DNA of 33,689 nucleotides from a virus, in IMG/VR virus record IMGVR_UViG_3300024262_001784, positions 1 to 33,689 of that record. One strand, written 5' to 3'. The notes under the pieces were generated by a model. It did no database searches and was not told the DNA's origin. It saw nothing but the letters and a program-made list of their open reading frames with translations. Made by a program: the position numbers and the translations under genes. Positions 12,520 to 20,943 of the stretch are shown here, one piece after another; within the stretch, counting starts at the first letter, position 1; each line of letters opens with the position of its first letter.

Positions 12520-14397
12520 TTAATTTGAATATGTGTATTTTAAATTACCAGAATCATATATTCTATAAATTTTTCTATCCAACATTATTTGTCTTTCTGA
12601 CTTATCCTTAGAATATCCTGCCTTTATTAAAATATCTTTTCTATATCCAAATCTATATTTTCGTTTTCTATTGACAATATAATAGTAATTTGGTAATGTC
12701 TTTCCTTTATAATCAAATCCTAATTGTTCATACAAATTTCCATTTGACCACGATCTATCGGCGTATGTTGTTATCTCCTTTGGATTGTAATTTTTAATAA
12801 AATATTTAAATAATTTATTTGCACCACCAACAACATTTGTATTCAATTTAGAACAAAATCTCAATAATTCATATTCTTCACCATTTGAAACACTATTCAT
12901 TATTTTTCTTTTTTTACCAAAAGTCATCAAACTAACTAATTCGTTTTCATAAAATAAACCCAATTTAACAAATGATCCAATAAATCCTTGTCGATGATTA
13001 TCATCAAGAAAATTCCTAACTAACTTATTATCAATTATTTCTTTTATTTTTGTTTTCCTTGCATAAATTTTATTTGTAGATTCTCCTAATTTGTTCTTTA
13101 TCATTGATTTAATTATATCTTTTTTAAATTCCCAATCATCTTCATATATGTGAATTAATTGAATTCCTTGTTCTCCACACAATTCTGTTTTATTTAAATG
13201 ATAATTTTTTTCTTTATATAATTCATTGTGCCAATATAATCCATTAAATTCAAATGCTAATTTCAATTCTGGAAGATAAATGTCTAATTCATAAGGTGAT
13301 ATTATATATCTACTATTTAATATAACATTACCATTATAATTGTCTATTATGAAATCTTTTAAAGAATTTTCATTTTCAGAAAATGAATTTATTGGGTTAC
13401 AAATAGTGCATAAATTTTTATTTTGTAAATGTCTATTATATAATAATTGATAAGATGTATCAAATATATTTTCACAAATATTACATTTTACTTTAATAAT
13501 ATCGTTATTTATATCATCTATACCCATACCATATTTATTATGTATATTACATATTTTCCTTTTTTTAACTTTTTCTTTATAATTATTAGATTGGGAATAA
13601 TATTCTACACCATATCTTTCTAAATTTGTTTCTTTTTGTTTTTCCTTAAATTCATCTAACAACATATAATGTTCAACTCCATATTTATTATAAATTGATA
13701 ATTTTAATTTTTTAACAAATTCTTCTAATTTCATTGGGTTATCAACTCCATATCTTTCTAAATTAGTTTCTTTTTGTTTTTCCTTAAATTCATCTAACAA
13801 CATATAATGTTCAACACCATATCTTTCTAAATTAGTTTGTTTACTTTTTTCTTTAATAATATTCGACTTAAGTGGATGATCAACTCCATATCTTTCCAAA
13901 TTAGTTTGTTTACTTTTTTCTTTAATAATATTCGACTTAAGTGGATGATCAACACCATATCTTTCTAAATTGGTTTTTTTACTTTTTTCTTTAAAATTAT
14001 CTGTTTGAGTTATCCAATCTTGTCCATATTTTTTTTGATTTACTTTTTTTATTTTTTCTTTAATTTTATCCGATTGTGTTAAATATTCAACTCCATATTT
14101 TTCTAAATTAATTTTTATCTTTTTATCCTGAACAAAATTCAATTGTGAAACATTATCAACCCCATATTTACTTTGTATAGATAATTTTCTTTTTAAATTT
14201 ATACAATCTTTATTATTACAATAATATTTATTTGTTCCATTATCTGTCGATTTATTATATGATTGATATCTTATATCTTTTTTGTTTCCACAATTGTCAC
14301 ATTTCACAGTTACATATTTATGACTATTTAAGGATAAATCTTTAATATATATTAGTTTTTTTCTAATTAATATTTCTTTTGTAATTAACATAAACAT
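12520..14397 (-). CDS. Hef-like homing endonuclease with tandem YGV repeats
   Basis: This 625-residue protein has three parts. An N-terminal zinc-knuckle-like region holds C-x2-C pairs (CDNCGNKKD, YYCNNKDC). Next comes a long array of ~23-residue repeats of the form TNLERYGVxxxxxSxxxKEKxK. The nuclease domain has LDIYLPELKLAFEFNGLYW (D...E of a Vsr/PD-(D/E)XK-like fold), then IQLIHIYEDDW. The last ~170 residues (NHRQGFIGS, YELLRFCSKLNTNVVGGANKLF, TYADRSWS) are conserved with the gene at 15913. The match is to Hef-like phage homing endonucleases: they cut DNA lacking the gene and spread by repair. It flanks the glycosyltransferase at 14513 on one side while its paralogue flanks the other. Two ATGs six bases apart could start it. 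Confidence 0.75.
   Translation of the reverse strand: MFMLITKEILIRKKLIYIKDLSLNSHKYVTVKCDNCGNKKDIRYQSYNKSTDNGTNKYYCNNKDCINLKRKLSIQSKYGVDNVSQLNFVQDKKIKINLEKYGVEYLTQSDKIKEKIKKVNQKKYGQDWITQTDNFKEKSKKTNLERYGVDHPLKSNIIKEKSKQTNLERYGVDHPLKSNIIKEKSKQTNLERYGVEHYMLLDEFKEKQKETNLERYGVDNPMKLEEFVKKLKLSIYNKYGVEHYMLLDEFKEKQKETNLERYGVEYYSQSNNYKEKVKKRKICNIHNKYGMGIDDINNDIIKVKCNICENIFDTSYQLLYNRHLQNKNLCTICNPINSFSENENSLKDFIIDNYNGNVILNSRYIISPYELDIYLPELKLAFEFNGLYWHNELYKEKNYHLNKTELCGEQGIQLIHIYEDDWEFKKDIIKSMIKNKLGESTNKIYARKTKIKEIIDNKLVRNFLDDNHRQGFIGSFVKLGLFYENELVSLMTFGKKRKIMNSVSNGEEYELLRFCSKLNTNVVGGANKLFKYFIKNYNPKEITTYADRSWSNGNLYEQLGFDYKGKTLPNYYYIVNRKRKYRFGYRKDILIKAGYSKDKSERQIMLDRKIYRIYDSGNLKYTYSN
13606..14180 (-). repeat. 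Tandem 69-bp coding repeats in the endonuclease gene
   Basis: Units of 23 codons recur here. Two adjacent copies around 13840-13990 are almost identical in DNA (TNLERYGVDHP units), and another pair of units (YGVEHYMLLDEF) is repeated around 13640-13840. The near-identity in DNA implies recent unequal exchange or slippage, while more distant units have diverged. Confidence 0.85.
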
Positions 14398-14512
14398 TTA
14401 ATTATTTTTTAGTTATATAGGGTATATATAAAAATGTTTAATTCATAAATCATCAAAATCCTTTTAAATTTTTATATTTTTATATAAAAAAAATAAAATC
14501 AAGTAATTAAAT

Positions 14513-15712
14513 ATGAAAAAAATTAAAGTATTAGCAATAAATAGTGATAATGACGGAATCGGTTATTATAGGGTATTAAATCCACATAGTTATTTGAATA
14601 GTGACGAAGTTGAAGTAGAAATAAGATTATTATCCGATGGTACATTAAACTTAGCTTATGAACCATATGTTAGTCAATTCGATATTATATTTTACAATAA
14701 GAGCTTACAATTCCCAAAACCAGAAATGGGACAAATATTTGTTAACATTGTAAATAAATACAATATAAAAATTGTTTTTGACATAGACGATTATTGGATT
14801 TTAAGTCCTACCCACCTTAATTATAAACAATGGAAAGATTCTGGTTCTATGAAACAAATTGAAAAACTTATAGAAATTGCACATGCTGTTACAACAACAA
14901 CACCATTATATGCAAAAAGAATAAGTGAAGTTAATCCAAATGTTTATGTATTGGAAAATGCTTTAAATCCTACTGAATATCAATGGGATCATAGAAATAA
15001 AATACCATCAGATAAAATTAGATTCTTATGGGGTGGTGGTATATCACATATGCCTGATTTAAGATTACTTAAAAAATCATTCGAAATGTTCGATAAGGAC
15101 TTTCTTGAAAAATCACAATTATATTTATGTGGGTTTGATCTTAGAATGAGAACACCTAAAGGTACTATTAAAGGCAATCCGAAAGATAATCAATGGACAT
15201 TCTTTGAACACATATTTACAAATAATGGTAGATGGATAACAGATAAAACCCATAAAGATTTTCTAAATGAATATGATGATACAAATTACGGTATAAGAGA
15301 AGATGTTAGACATGAATTTTATCAAAGAAGATGGACAAAACCGATTTTAACATATGGAACAATGTATCAGGAAGCTGATGTTGTTTTAGCACCTTTGAAA
15401 AACAATATGTTATTTAATTATTACAAAAGTCAATTAAAAGTTATTGAAGCAGGAACTTATAAATTACCAATTATTGCAAGTAACTATGGGTCATATACAC
15501 TGGATATAGAAGATGGTGTAGATGGGTTTTTAATTGATGAAAATAAACCATCAATGTGGTATGAAAAAATGAAATGGTTTGTTGATAACCCATCTGCTGT
15601 TGTTGATATGGGGGAAAAATTATATGAAAAAGTTACTAGTAGATATAGTATGGATATTGTCAATCAGAAAAGAATTGATGTATATAAAAAAATAGTATCC
15701 AATCTTACCTAA
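14513..15712 (+). CDS. GT-B-fold glycosyltransferase (GT4-like)
   Basis: This 399-residue protein has two Rossmann-like halves. The N-terminal half includes IGYYRVLNP, IVFDIDDYW and a TTTTPLYAKR block. The C-terminal half includes IRFLWGGGISHMPD (sugar-nucleotide side), a central acidic stretch, then the family's E-x-G-T/x-P pattern in KVIEAGTYKLPIIASNYGS and a typical YEKVTSRYS ending. Such enzymes add a sugar from a nucleotide-sugar donor; acceptor unknown. Nearby GT2 and GT25 genes suggest a pathway decorating virion proteins, host surface glycans or modified DNA bases. It is divergent from the endonuclease at 14397 and followed by the HTH-endonuclease cassette, so this GT gene sits between two related mobile genes. 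Confidence 0.82.
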   Translation: MKKIKVLAINSDNDGIGYYRVLNPHSYLNSDEVEVEIRLLSDGTLNLAYEPYVSQFDIIFYNKSLQFPKPEMGQIFVNIVNKYNIKIVFDIDDYWILSPTHLNYKQWKDSGSMKQIEKLIEIAHAVTTTTPLYAKRISEVNPNVYVLENALNPTEYQWDHRNKIPSDKIRFLWGGGISHMPDLRLLKKSFEMFDKDFLEKSQLYLCGFDLRMRTPKGTIKGNPKDNQWTFFEHIFTNNGRWITDKTHKDFLNEYDDTNYGIREDVRHEFYQRRWTKPILTYGTMYQEADVVLAPLKNNMLFNYYKSQLKVIEAGTYKLPIIASNYGSYTLDIEDGVDGFLIDENKPSMWYEKMKWFVDNPSAVVDMGEKLYEKVTSRYSMDIVNQKRIDVYKKIVSNLT

Positions 15713-15757
15713 AATTGGTTTTTATTATTTACTATATATAATTAAAAATATAAATTT

Positions 15758-15916
15758 ATGTTATTAAATATCAAAAAAGCAAGTGAATTAATCGATGTAT
15801 CAAAATCCACATTAAGAAGATGGGAAAAAAATGGAAAAATATCATCTTATAAAACCATTGGTGGACATCGTAGATATGATATAAATGATTTAATGAAATT
15901 AATTATTAAAAAATGA
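15758..15916 (+). CDS. Solo MerR/IS607-type helix-turn-helix protein
   Basis: This 52-residue protein is nothing but a winged HTH: IKKASELIDVSKSTLRRWEK, then GKISSYKTIGGHRRYD. It is the same block that opens IS607-family serine recombinases and MerR-like regulators. The catalytic recombinase domain is absent. The next gene, a Hef-like endonuclease, starts within its stop codon (ATGA overlap at 15913-15916), so the two are translationally coupled. A TATATATAATTAAAA box lies about 10-25 bases upstream. Plausible roles are a repressor of the cassette or a DNA-targeting partner of the nuclease; both are inference. It could also be a relic of an IS607 element whose tnpA lost its catalytic part. 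Confidence 0.8.
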   Translation: MLLNIKKASELIDVSKSTLRRWEKNGKISSYKTIGGHRRYDINDLMKLIIKK

Positions 15917-17577
15917 TAATAACTAAAAATGTAAATATTTTAATAACTAAGAAAAATTTAGAATATTATAAAAATCTTGGATACGATACAGAATTAAAAA
16001 ATATTATTAATATTAAGATATCTGATTTACAAAAAGGTAGTAATAAAATTATTGTTGTTAAATGCGATATTTGTGGTAATGAAAGAAATTTAAAATATGG
16101 TTATTATATAAAAAATATTTTAAAAAATAAAAAATATTATTGTAATAAATGTAAATTTATTTTAACTAAGGAAACAAATTTAAAAAAATATGGGACAGAA
16201 TATTCAATAACATCTAATGATGTTCAAAAGAAAATAAAAAAAACAATTAAAGAAAAGTATGGAGTTGAAAATATTAGTCAAATAAATTCAGTAAAAAGAA
16301 AAATTAAAAAAACCAATTTAGATAAATATGGTGTTGATAATCCAATGAAATCTGATATAATAAAACAAAAGAAAATAGATAATATTTTTAAAAAATATGG
16401 AGTTTCTAATGTTTTTCAAATGGATTCTGTAAAAGAAAAATTGAAAAACACCAATTTAGAAAAATATGGAGAAGAATATAACATAAATTCAAATTTCATA
16501 AAAAGAAAAATTAAAAATACCATAAATAAAAATACTTTAAAAAAATATAAAAAATATAATATATTATCAATAAATAATGATAATAAAAAATATACTTTTA
16601 AATGTGATTGTGGAGAAAATCATAATTTTGATATAAATATTGATTTATTTTATAATAGAAAACAGATAAACACAAAATTATGTACAATATGTAATTCTGT
16701 AAGTTCACAGAATTCAGGGTTAGAAATTCAATTACAAGAATTTATAAAAGATAATTACAATAATATTATATTAAATGATAGACATTTAGGTAAAGAATTA
16801 GATATTTACATTCCTGATTTAAAATTGGCTTTAGAATTCAATGGATTATATTGGCACAATGAGTTACACAAAGAAAATGATTACCATTTAAAGAAAACTG
16901 AATTATGTGAAGAAAAAGGAATACAATTAATACACATTTATGAAGATGATTGGTTATATAAACAAAATATTGTTAAATCTATGATTTTAAATAAGTTAAA
17001 TAAATCTACAAATAGAATTTATGCAAGGAAAACGAAAGTTAGAGAAATAAATGATAATAAGTTAGTTAGAAAATTTCTTGATGAAAATCATCGACAAGGA
17101 TTCGTGGGTTCATCTGTTAAATTAAGTTTATTCTTTGATAATGAATTAGTTAGTTTAATGATATTGGGTAAAAGAAGGATTGTAATGGGTAAGAAAGGAT
17201 CACAAGAAGGTGATTATGAATTATTGAGATTTTGTAGTAAATTAAACACTAATGTTATAGGTGGTGCAAATAAGTTATTTAAATACTTTATTAGAAATTA
17301 TGAACCAAAAGAAATAACGACATATGCTGATCGTTCTTGGAGTCAAGGTGGGATATATAAACAATTGGGATTTGAATATCAGGGTAAAACAAAACCTAAT
17401 TATTATTATATTATTGATGGTATAAGAAATTATAGATTTAATTTCAGAAAAGATAAAATTGTTAAAGAAGGGTTTGATTCTAATAAAACAGAAAGACAAA
17501 TAATGTTGGATAGAAAAATATATAGGATATATGATTCTGGTAATCTAATATATAAAAAAATAGTTGAAAATGGATAA
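15913..17577 (+). CDS. Hef-like homing endonuclease, paired with HTH gene
   Basis: This 554-residue protein is a paralogue of the one at 12520. It has an N-terminal region with C-x2-C pairs (CDICGNERN, YYCNKCK), four or more diverged YGV-type repeats (KYGVDNPMKSDII, KYGVSNVFQMDSV), a second C-x2-C (LCTICN), and a nuclease core GKELDIYIPDLKLALEFNG followed by IQLIHIYEDDW. The conserved C-terminal region (NHRQGFVGSSVKL, ELLRFCSKLNTNVIGGANKLF, TYADRSWSQGG) is shared with 12520. The nuclease residues are intact. The ATG overlaps the upstream HTH stop, and the 3' end overlaps the next glycosyltransferase start, so the cassette is inserted with no spare DNA. Confidence 0.75.
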   Translation: MIITKNVNILITKKNLEYYKNLGYDTELKNIINIKISDLQKGSNKIIVVKCDICGNERNLKYGYYIKNILKNKKYYCNKCKFILTKETNLKKYGTEYSITSNDVQKKIKKTIKEKYGVENISQINSVKRKIKKTNLDKYGVDNPMKSDIIKQKKIDNIFKKYGVSNVFQMDSVKEKLKNTNLEKYGEEYNINSNFIKRKIKNTINKNTLKKYKKYNILSINNDNKKYTFKCDCGENHNFDINIDLFYNRKQINTKLCTICNSVSSQNSGLEIQLQEFIKDNYNNIILNDRHLGKELDIYIPDLKLALEFNGLYWHNELHKENDYHLKKTELCEEKGIQLIHIYEDDWLYKQNIVKSMILNKLNKSTNRIYARKTKVREINDNKLVRKFLDENHRQGFVGSSVKLSLFFDNELVSLMILGKRRIVMGKKGSQEGDYELLRFCSKLNTNVIGGANKLFKYFIRNYEPKEITTYADRSWSQGGIYKQLGFEYQGKTKPNYYYIIDGIRNYRFNFRKDKIVKEGFDSNKTERQIMLDRKIYRIYDSGNLIYKKIVENG

Positions 17578-18319
17578 TCATTTTACAATTTTAATTCCAT
17601 CTTATAATAATATAAGATGGATAAAAGACACATTAGAAAGTGCAATTAATCAAGATTATGAAAATTTTGATATAATATTTATTGATGATAATTCAGATGA
17701 TGGTTCATATGAATTTGTAAATGAAAATTATAAAGATGTTAAAAATTTGAAAATCATTAGAAACAATGAAAGATTATATGCACTTTATAATACAAAAATG
17801 GGTGTAGACTTATCTAAAGACAAATCAATTTGTGTTATTTTAGATGGCGATGATAAATTAAAAGATAATAAAGTTTTAGAATTTTTAAATAATATATATT
17901 CAATCAATATGATATATGATACATGGATGACTTATGGATCATATGAAACATCGAATGGTGATAAACCAAAACACTTACGTAGCTTTACATATGATGAAGT
18001 AGTGAACAATAAATTTAGAGAAACTGAATGGTTGGCAACTCATTTGAGAACATTTAGAAAAGAATTGTTTCTTAAAATCAAAGATAAAGATTTAAAGGAT
18101 GAAAATGGTGAATACTTTGAAATAACTGGTGATTTAGTGCAACAATTTCCGATGTTAGAAATGTCAGGATATCATTCGTTATATATAGATAAAGTCTTAT
18201 ATACTTATAATCTAAATAATCCAATTTCTGATGATAAAAAAAGAAATTTACAATATGAAACTGATTTAGTTATTCGTAAAAAAACTAAATATAATAAAAT
18301 AAAGAGTTTATATGATTAA
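17570..18319 (+). CDS. GT2-family glycosyltransferase
   Basis: This 250-residue protein has the GT-A signature: FTILIPSYNNIRWIKDTLES, IIFIDDNSDDGS, and the metal-binding D-G-D in CVILDGDDKL. It belongs to the GT2 superfamily, which transfers a sugar from an NDP-sugar by inversion. The donor and acceptor cannot be read. I take ATG 17570 rather than the in-frame TTG at 17564, because MDNHFTILIPSYN is the standard GT2 start. It overlaps the endonuclease stop by eight bases and the GT25-like gene by eight bases, so these genes are tightly packed and probably cotranscribed. Confidence 0.83.
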   Translation: MDNHFTILIPSYNNIRWIKDTLESAINQDYENFDIIFIDDNSDDGSYEFVNENYKDVKNLKIIRNNERLYALYNTKMGVDLSKDKSICVILDGDDKLKDNKVLEFLNNIYSINMIYDTWMTYGSYETSNGDKPKHLRSFTYDEVVNNKFRETEWLATHLRTFRKELFLKIKDKDLKDENGEYFEITGDLVQQFPMLEMSGYHSLYIDKVLYTYNLNNPISDDKKRNLQYETDLVIRKKTKYNKIKSLYD

Positions 18320-19901
18320 ATTAAATGAATTTGTTGATAAAGTTTATTGTTTAAATTTAGATAGACGAACAGATAGATGGGTAAAAGTATCTGAAGAATT
18401 TAAACGTTTAGAAATAGATGTTGAAAGATTTTCTGGTATTGATGGTAAAGATATATATGATTCTAATACCAGTAAATATCATATGGGATTTAATGGTGCA
18501 TTAAAAAGTCATAGGAAAATATTAAAAGATGCTATTGATAATGAGTATGATAAAATATGTGTTTTTGAAGACGATTTAATATTTTGTAAAGACTTTAATG
18601 AAAGATTCGATTATTACATTGTTAATATTCCAAACGATTGGGACATGATGTATTTAGGATGTGTTTTTCATAATTGTCCAGAACCAAGTATGGTTAAACC
18701 ACATATATATAAAAATGAAAAAAATTATGGTTGTTTTGCAATGATTATAAATAAAGATATGATAAAATATATTTATGAATTAACAGAACCAGAAATAGAA
18801 CCTATAGATGAATATATATCAAGAATAGTTAAAAATTTTAATGTATATTCTTTTATACCATTTTTTGTTAAAACAACAAAAACATTATCAGATATTTCCG
18901 AATCTAATTTAGAATTTGAATATGATTTTGTAAATAAATATTTCAGTGATGAATTAATATTACCAAAAAAAGAATCAAAAGGTATAAATAATTTTGTTGA
19001 TAAAATTTATTGTATAAACTTAGATAGACGAACAGATAGGTGGAAATTGATTAGTGAAGAATTTAAACGTTTAGAAATAGATGTTGAAAGATTTAGCTCT
19101 GTTGATGGTAATACAATACCATCAACAGAATTAATAATAAGACATGAAGATTTGAAATCAAATATAAAGGGGGCACAAGGTGCATTAAAGAGTCATAGAA
19201 AAGTATTAAAAGACGCTATTGACAATGATTATGATAAAATATGTGTTTTCGAAGATGATTTAATATTTTGTAAAGACTTTAATGAAAGATTTGATTATTA
19301 TATTAAAAACGTCCCAACAAATTGGGATATGATGTATTTAGGATGTCATTATCATAATTGTGAAAATCCAGATTTTATTATGAAATATATTTATAAAAAC
19401 AATAGAAATTATGGTTGTTTTGCAATGATTATAAATAAGGATATGATTAAAAAAATTTATGATTATACTAAGGAAGAAACTAAAACAATTGATGATTATA
19501 TATCAGAAATGATAAAAAATAACAATTGTTATTCATTTATACCATTCTTTGTTAAAACAACAAATACTGTTTCTGATATTGGTGTTTCAAATGAATCTTA
19601 TGAATATGATGTAGTTAATAAATTTTATAGTGATTATGCACATGAATTTAATATAATTGGTAAGTTTAAAATTGAAGATAGTTTTATTAATAAACCACCA
19701 CCACCAAAAAATCCACCACTAAAAGAATCATCTATTTTAAAATCATTTGTTAATTCAAATAGAGATTTTTTAATCTTTCAAAATGGTAGACAAGTTTTCG
19801 ACTCTAAAAATAATAAGAATAATATATATGTATCTGATAACTATTTTAAAATATATGGGAAACAATTTGGATATAATGGTATACAAATAAAAAACAAATA
19901 A
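18312..19901 (+). CDS. Tandem double GT25-family glycosyltransferase
   Basis: This 529-residue protein is an internal duplication of one GT25 (LOB1/LPS-type) domain: residues about 5-215 and 222-435. Each half has VYCLNLDRRTDRW or IYCINLDRRTDRW, VERFSxxDG, GALKSHRK, YDKICVFEDDLIFCKDF (E-D-D metal motif), WDMMYLGC and NYGCFAMIINKDMI. Both acidic motifs are intact, so both halves may be active. The repeats differ at scattered sites but are strongly alike in DNA. A Pro-rich linker (KPPPPKNPPLKE) at about 455-468 leads to a ~60-residue unassigned tail that could bind the target. GT25 enzymes act on lipooligosaccharide or on protein hydroxylysine; the acceptor here is unknown. Confidence 0.82.
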   Translation: MIKLNEFVDKVYCLNLDRRTDRWVKVSEEFKRLEIDVERFSGIDGKDIYDSNTSKYHMGFNGALKSHRKILKDAIDNEYDKICVFEDDLIFCKDFNERFDYYIVNIPNDWDMMYLGCVFHNCPEPSMVKPHIYKNEKNYGCFAMIINKDMIKYIYELTEPEIEPIDEYISRIVKNFNVYSFIPFFVKTTKTLSDISESNLEFEYDFVNKYFSDELILPKKESKGINNFVDKIYCINLDRRTDRWKLISEEFKRLEIDVERFSSVDGNTIPSTELIIRHEDLKSNIKGAQGALKSHRKVLKDAIDNDYDKICVFEDDLIFCKDFNERFDYYIKNVPTNWDMMYLGCHYHNCENPDFIMKYIYKNNRNYGCFAMIINKDMIKKIYDYTKEETKTIDDYISEMIKNNNCYSFIPFFVKTTNTVSDIGVSNESYEYDVVNKFYSDYAHEFNIIGKFKIEDSFINKPPPPKNPPLKESSILKSFVNSNRDFLIFQNGRQVFDSKNNKNNIYVSDNYFKIYGKQFGYNGIQIKNK

Positions 19902-19906
19902 ATAAA

Positions 19907-20491
19907 ATGAGATACGAATTTACAAATGAAGATTTGAAAAACTGGTTTTATGATGAAAAACTAAAAGAATTTAATTTAATTTATATGGTGAAGGAAATTT
20001 GTGAAATTAATAATTTAGATTTCAATTTGTGTTCAAATATGGATATAGAACGATCTGCGTTATATGCACCAAGATTGGTTTTCGAGTATAATATAAAAAA
20101 TAATATAAATGAAATGAAAGAAGAACTTAAAATAACAGGAAAAGGGGCACTTCACGGTAAAGAATTTGGAACATTAAAATTAAATGATGACGAAAAAGAA
20201 TCATATTTTAAAGAATTTATCACACCTGATAATGTGAAAATTAAAAAAATATTTTATGATCCAGAATTAAAACAATACTGTGTTGATGGTCAATGGGTAA
20301 TACCGTTTGAGTATGATTCAAAAATTCAGGGATCATTAGATGATGCATTAACTGAAATAAAAGAATTAAAATCATTTTTTATAAATAATCAAAGTTTTGA
20401 ACCAGCGTCTATGGTTAGGGATATTCAAAAAACTTTAATAAATCTTAAAGAAGTAGTATCAAAATTGGAAGAAATGAGGTTAAAGTGTTAA
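19907..20491 (+). CDS. Unknown protein with shared N-terminal domain and coiled-coil end
   Basis: The first ~63 residues of this 194-residue protein are the same small domain as the protein at 4645-4851 (YEFTNEDLKNW, LDFNLCSNMDI). The middle (KIFYDPELKQYCVDGQWVIP) looks like a small strand-rich segment. The last ~60 residues are heptad-like (LTEIKELKSFF, then KTLINLKEVVSKLEEM), probably a coiled coil for oligomerisation. The stop overlaps the bS21 start by seven bases, so the bS21 gene is read from the same message and its SD sequence lies inside this coding region. Function unknown. Confidence 0.72.
   Translation: MRYEFTNEDLKNWFYDEKLKEFNLIYMVKEICEINNLDFNLCSNMDIERSALYAPRLVFEYNIKNNINEMKEELKITGKGALHGKEFGTLKLNDDEKESYFKEFITPDNVKIKKIFYDPELKQYCVDGQWVIPFEYDSKIQGSLDDALTEIKELKSFFINNQSFEPASMVRDIQKTLINLKEVVSKLEEMRLKC
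20476..20480 (+). promoter_or_regulatory. Shine-Dalgarno GAGGT before the bS21 gene
   Basis: GAGGT stands four bases before the GTG start of bS21. Most genes in this window have only A-rich leaders, as expected for Bacteroidota translation. In Flavobacterium, rpsU itself is reported, as I recall, to keep a strong SD so that ribosomes lacking bS21 translate it preferentially; this site fits that autoregulation. Confidence 0.6.
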
Positions 20492-20679
20492 TTATACCCG
20501 TAAAAAATTCTAAAGATTTAGAAAGAGCTTTGAAAAAATTAAAAAACAAAGCTAGAGATACTGGTTTGGTAAAAGAAATCAGGAACAGAATGGAATATAA
20601 AAAACCATCTGTAGTGAAAAGAGAAATGATACAAAAAGCAATTTATGTAAATAAACGTAGAATTGATCTTGAAAATTAA
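20485..20679 (+). CDS. rpsU: Ribosomal protein bS21
   Basis: This 64-residue protein is an unmistakable bS21: MLIIPVKNSKDLERALKKLK, TGLVKEIRNR, KKPSVVKREMIQKAIY, basic throughout. bS21 binds the 30S platform near the 3' end of 16S rRNA and affects start-site choice. The Bacteroidota-type features are the MLIIPVK start and a tyrosine at position 54; as I recall, Tyr54 helps hold the anti-SD sequence out of action in Bacteroidota ribosomes. The start is GTG, with GAGGT four bases upstream, and it overlaps the previous stop by seven bases. Phage-encoded bS21 is known from large phages and could replace the host copy to redirect ribosomes to phage messages (inference). Identification is secure. 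Confidence 0.95.
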   Translation: MLIIPVKNSKDLERALKKLKNKARDTGLVKEIRNRMEYKKPSVVKREMIQKAIYVNKRRIDLEN

Positions 20680-20691
20680 AAATAATAATAA

Positions 20692-20943
20692 ATGAAAAAT
20701 TATAAAATTATAAAATATAGAAACGGAATAGGAAAAGAATTCTATTGTGTTAAAAAAAGAACATATTTCTTCTTTTGGACATTTTTGAAATTTGCAAAAA
20801 ATGTTAATATCAATGTATTTGGACAATTGACAAGTGAAGCTTATATGTTTGATTCATATGAAAGAGCTGAAAATTTAGTAAATAGAATTAAAGAAAACGG
20901 TATATCCGAAATAATTAAAGGAGAATTAGTATCAAAACTATGA
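20692..20943 (+). CDS. Small basic unknown protein
   Basis: This 83-residue protein begins MKNYKIIKYRNGIGKEFYCVKKRT, has an aromatic stretch (YFFFWTFLKFA) too short and irregular to be a sure membrane span, and ends in a helix (YERAENLVNRIKENGI). It follows bS21 by 12 bases and overlaps the methylase start by four bases, so it is part of the same plus-strand operon. No family is recognised. Confidence 0.65.
   Translation: MKNYKIIKYRNGIGKEFYCVKKRTYFFFWTFLKFAKNVNINVFGQLTSEAYMFDSYERAENLVNRIKENGISEIIKGELVSKL

Noticed and set aside
13606-14180. CRISPR array
   Set aside because: The regular repeats are in frame within a protein-coding gene, with no unique spacers between them.
15758-17577. A complete IS607 transposon
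   Set aside because: The HTH matches the IS607 start, but there is no serine recombinase domain and no TnpB RuvC/zinc-finger signature, and the downstream nuclease is of another family.
20539-20826. Phe-rich minus-strand frame across the bS21 region
   Set aside because: It is the shadow of bS21 and the next gene; low-complexity composition and no start context.
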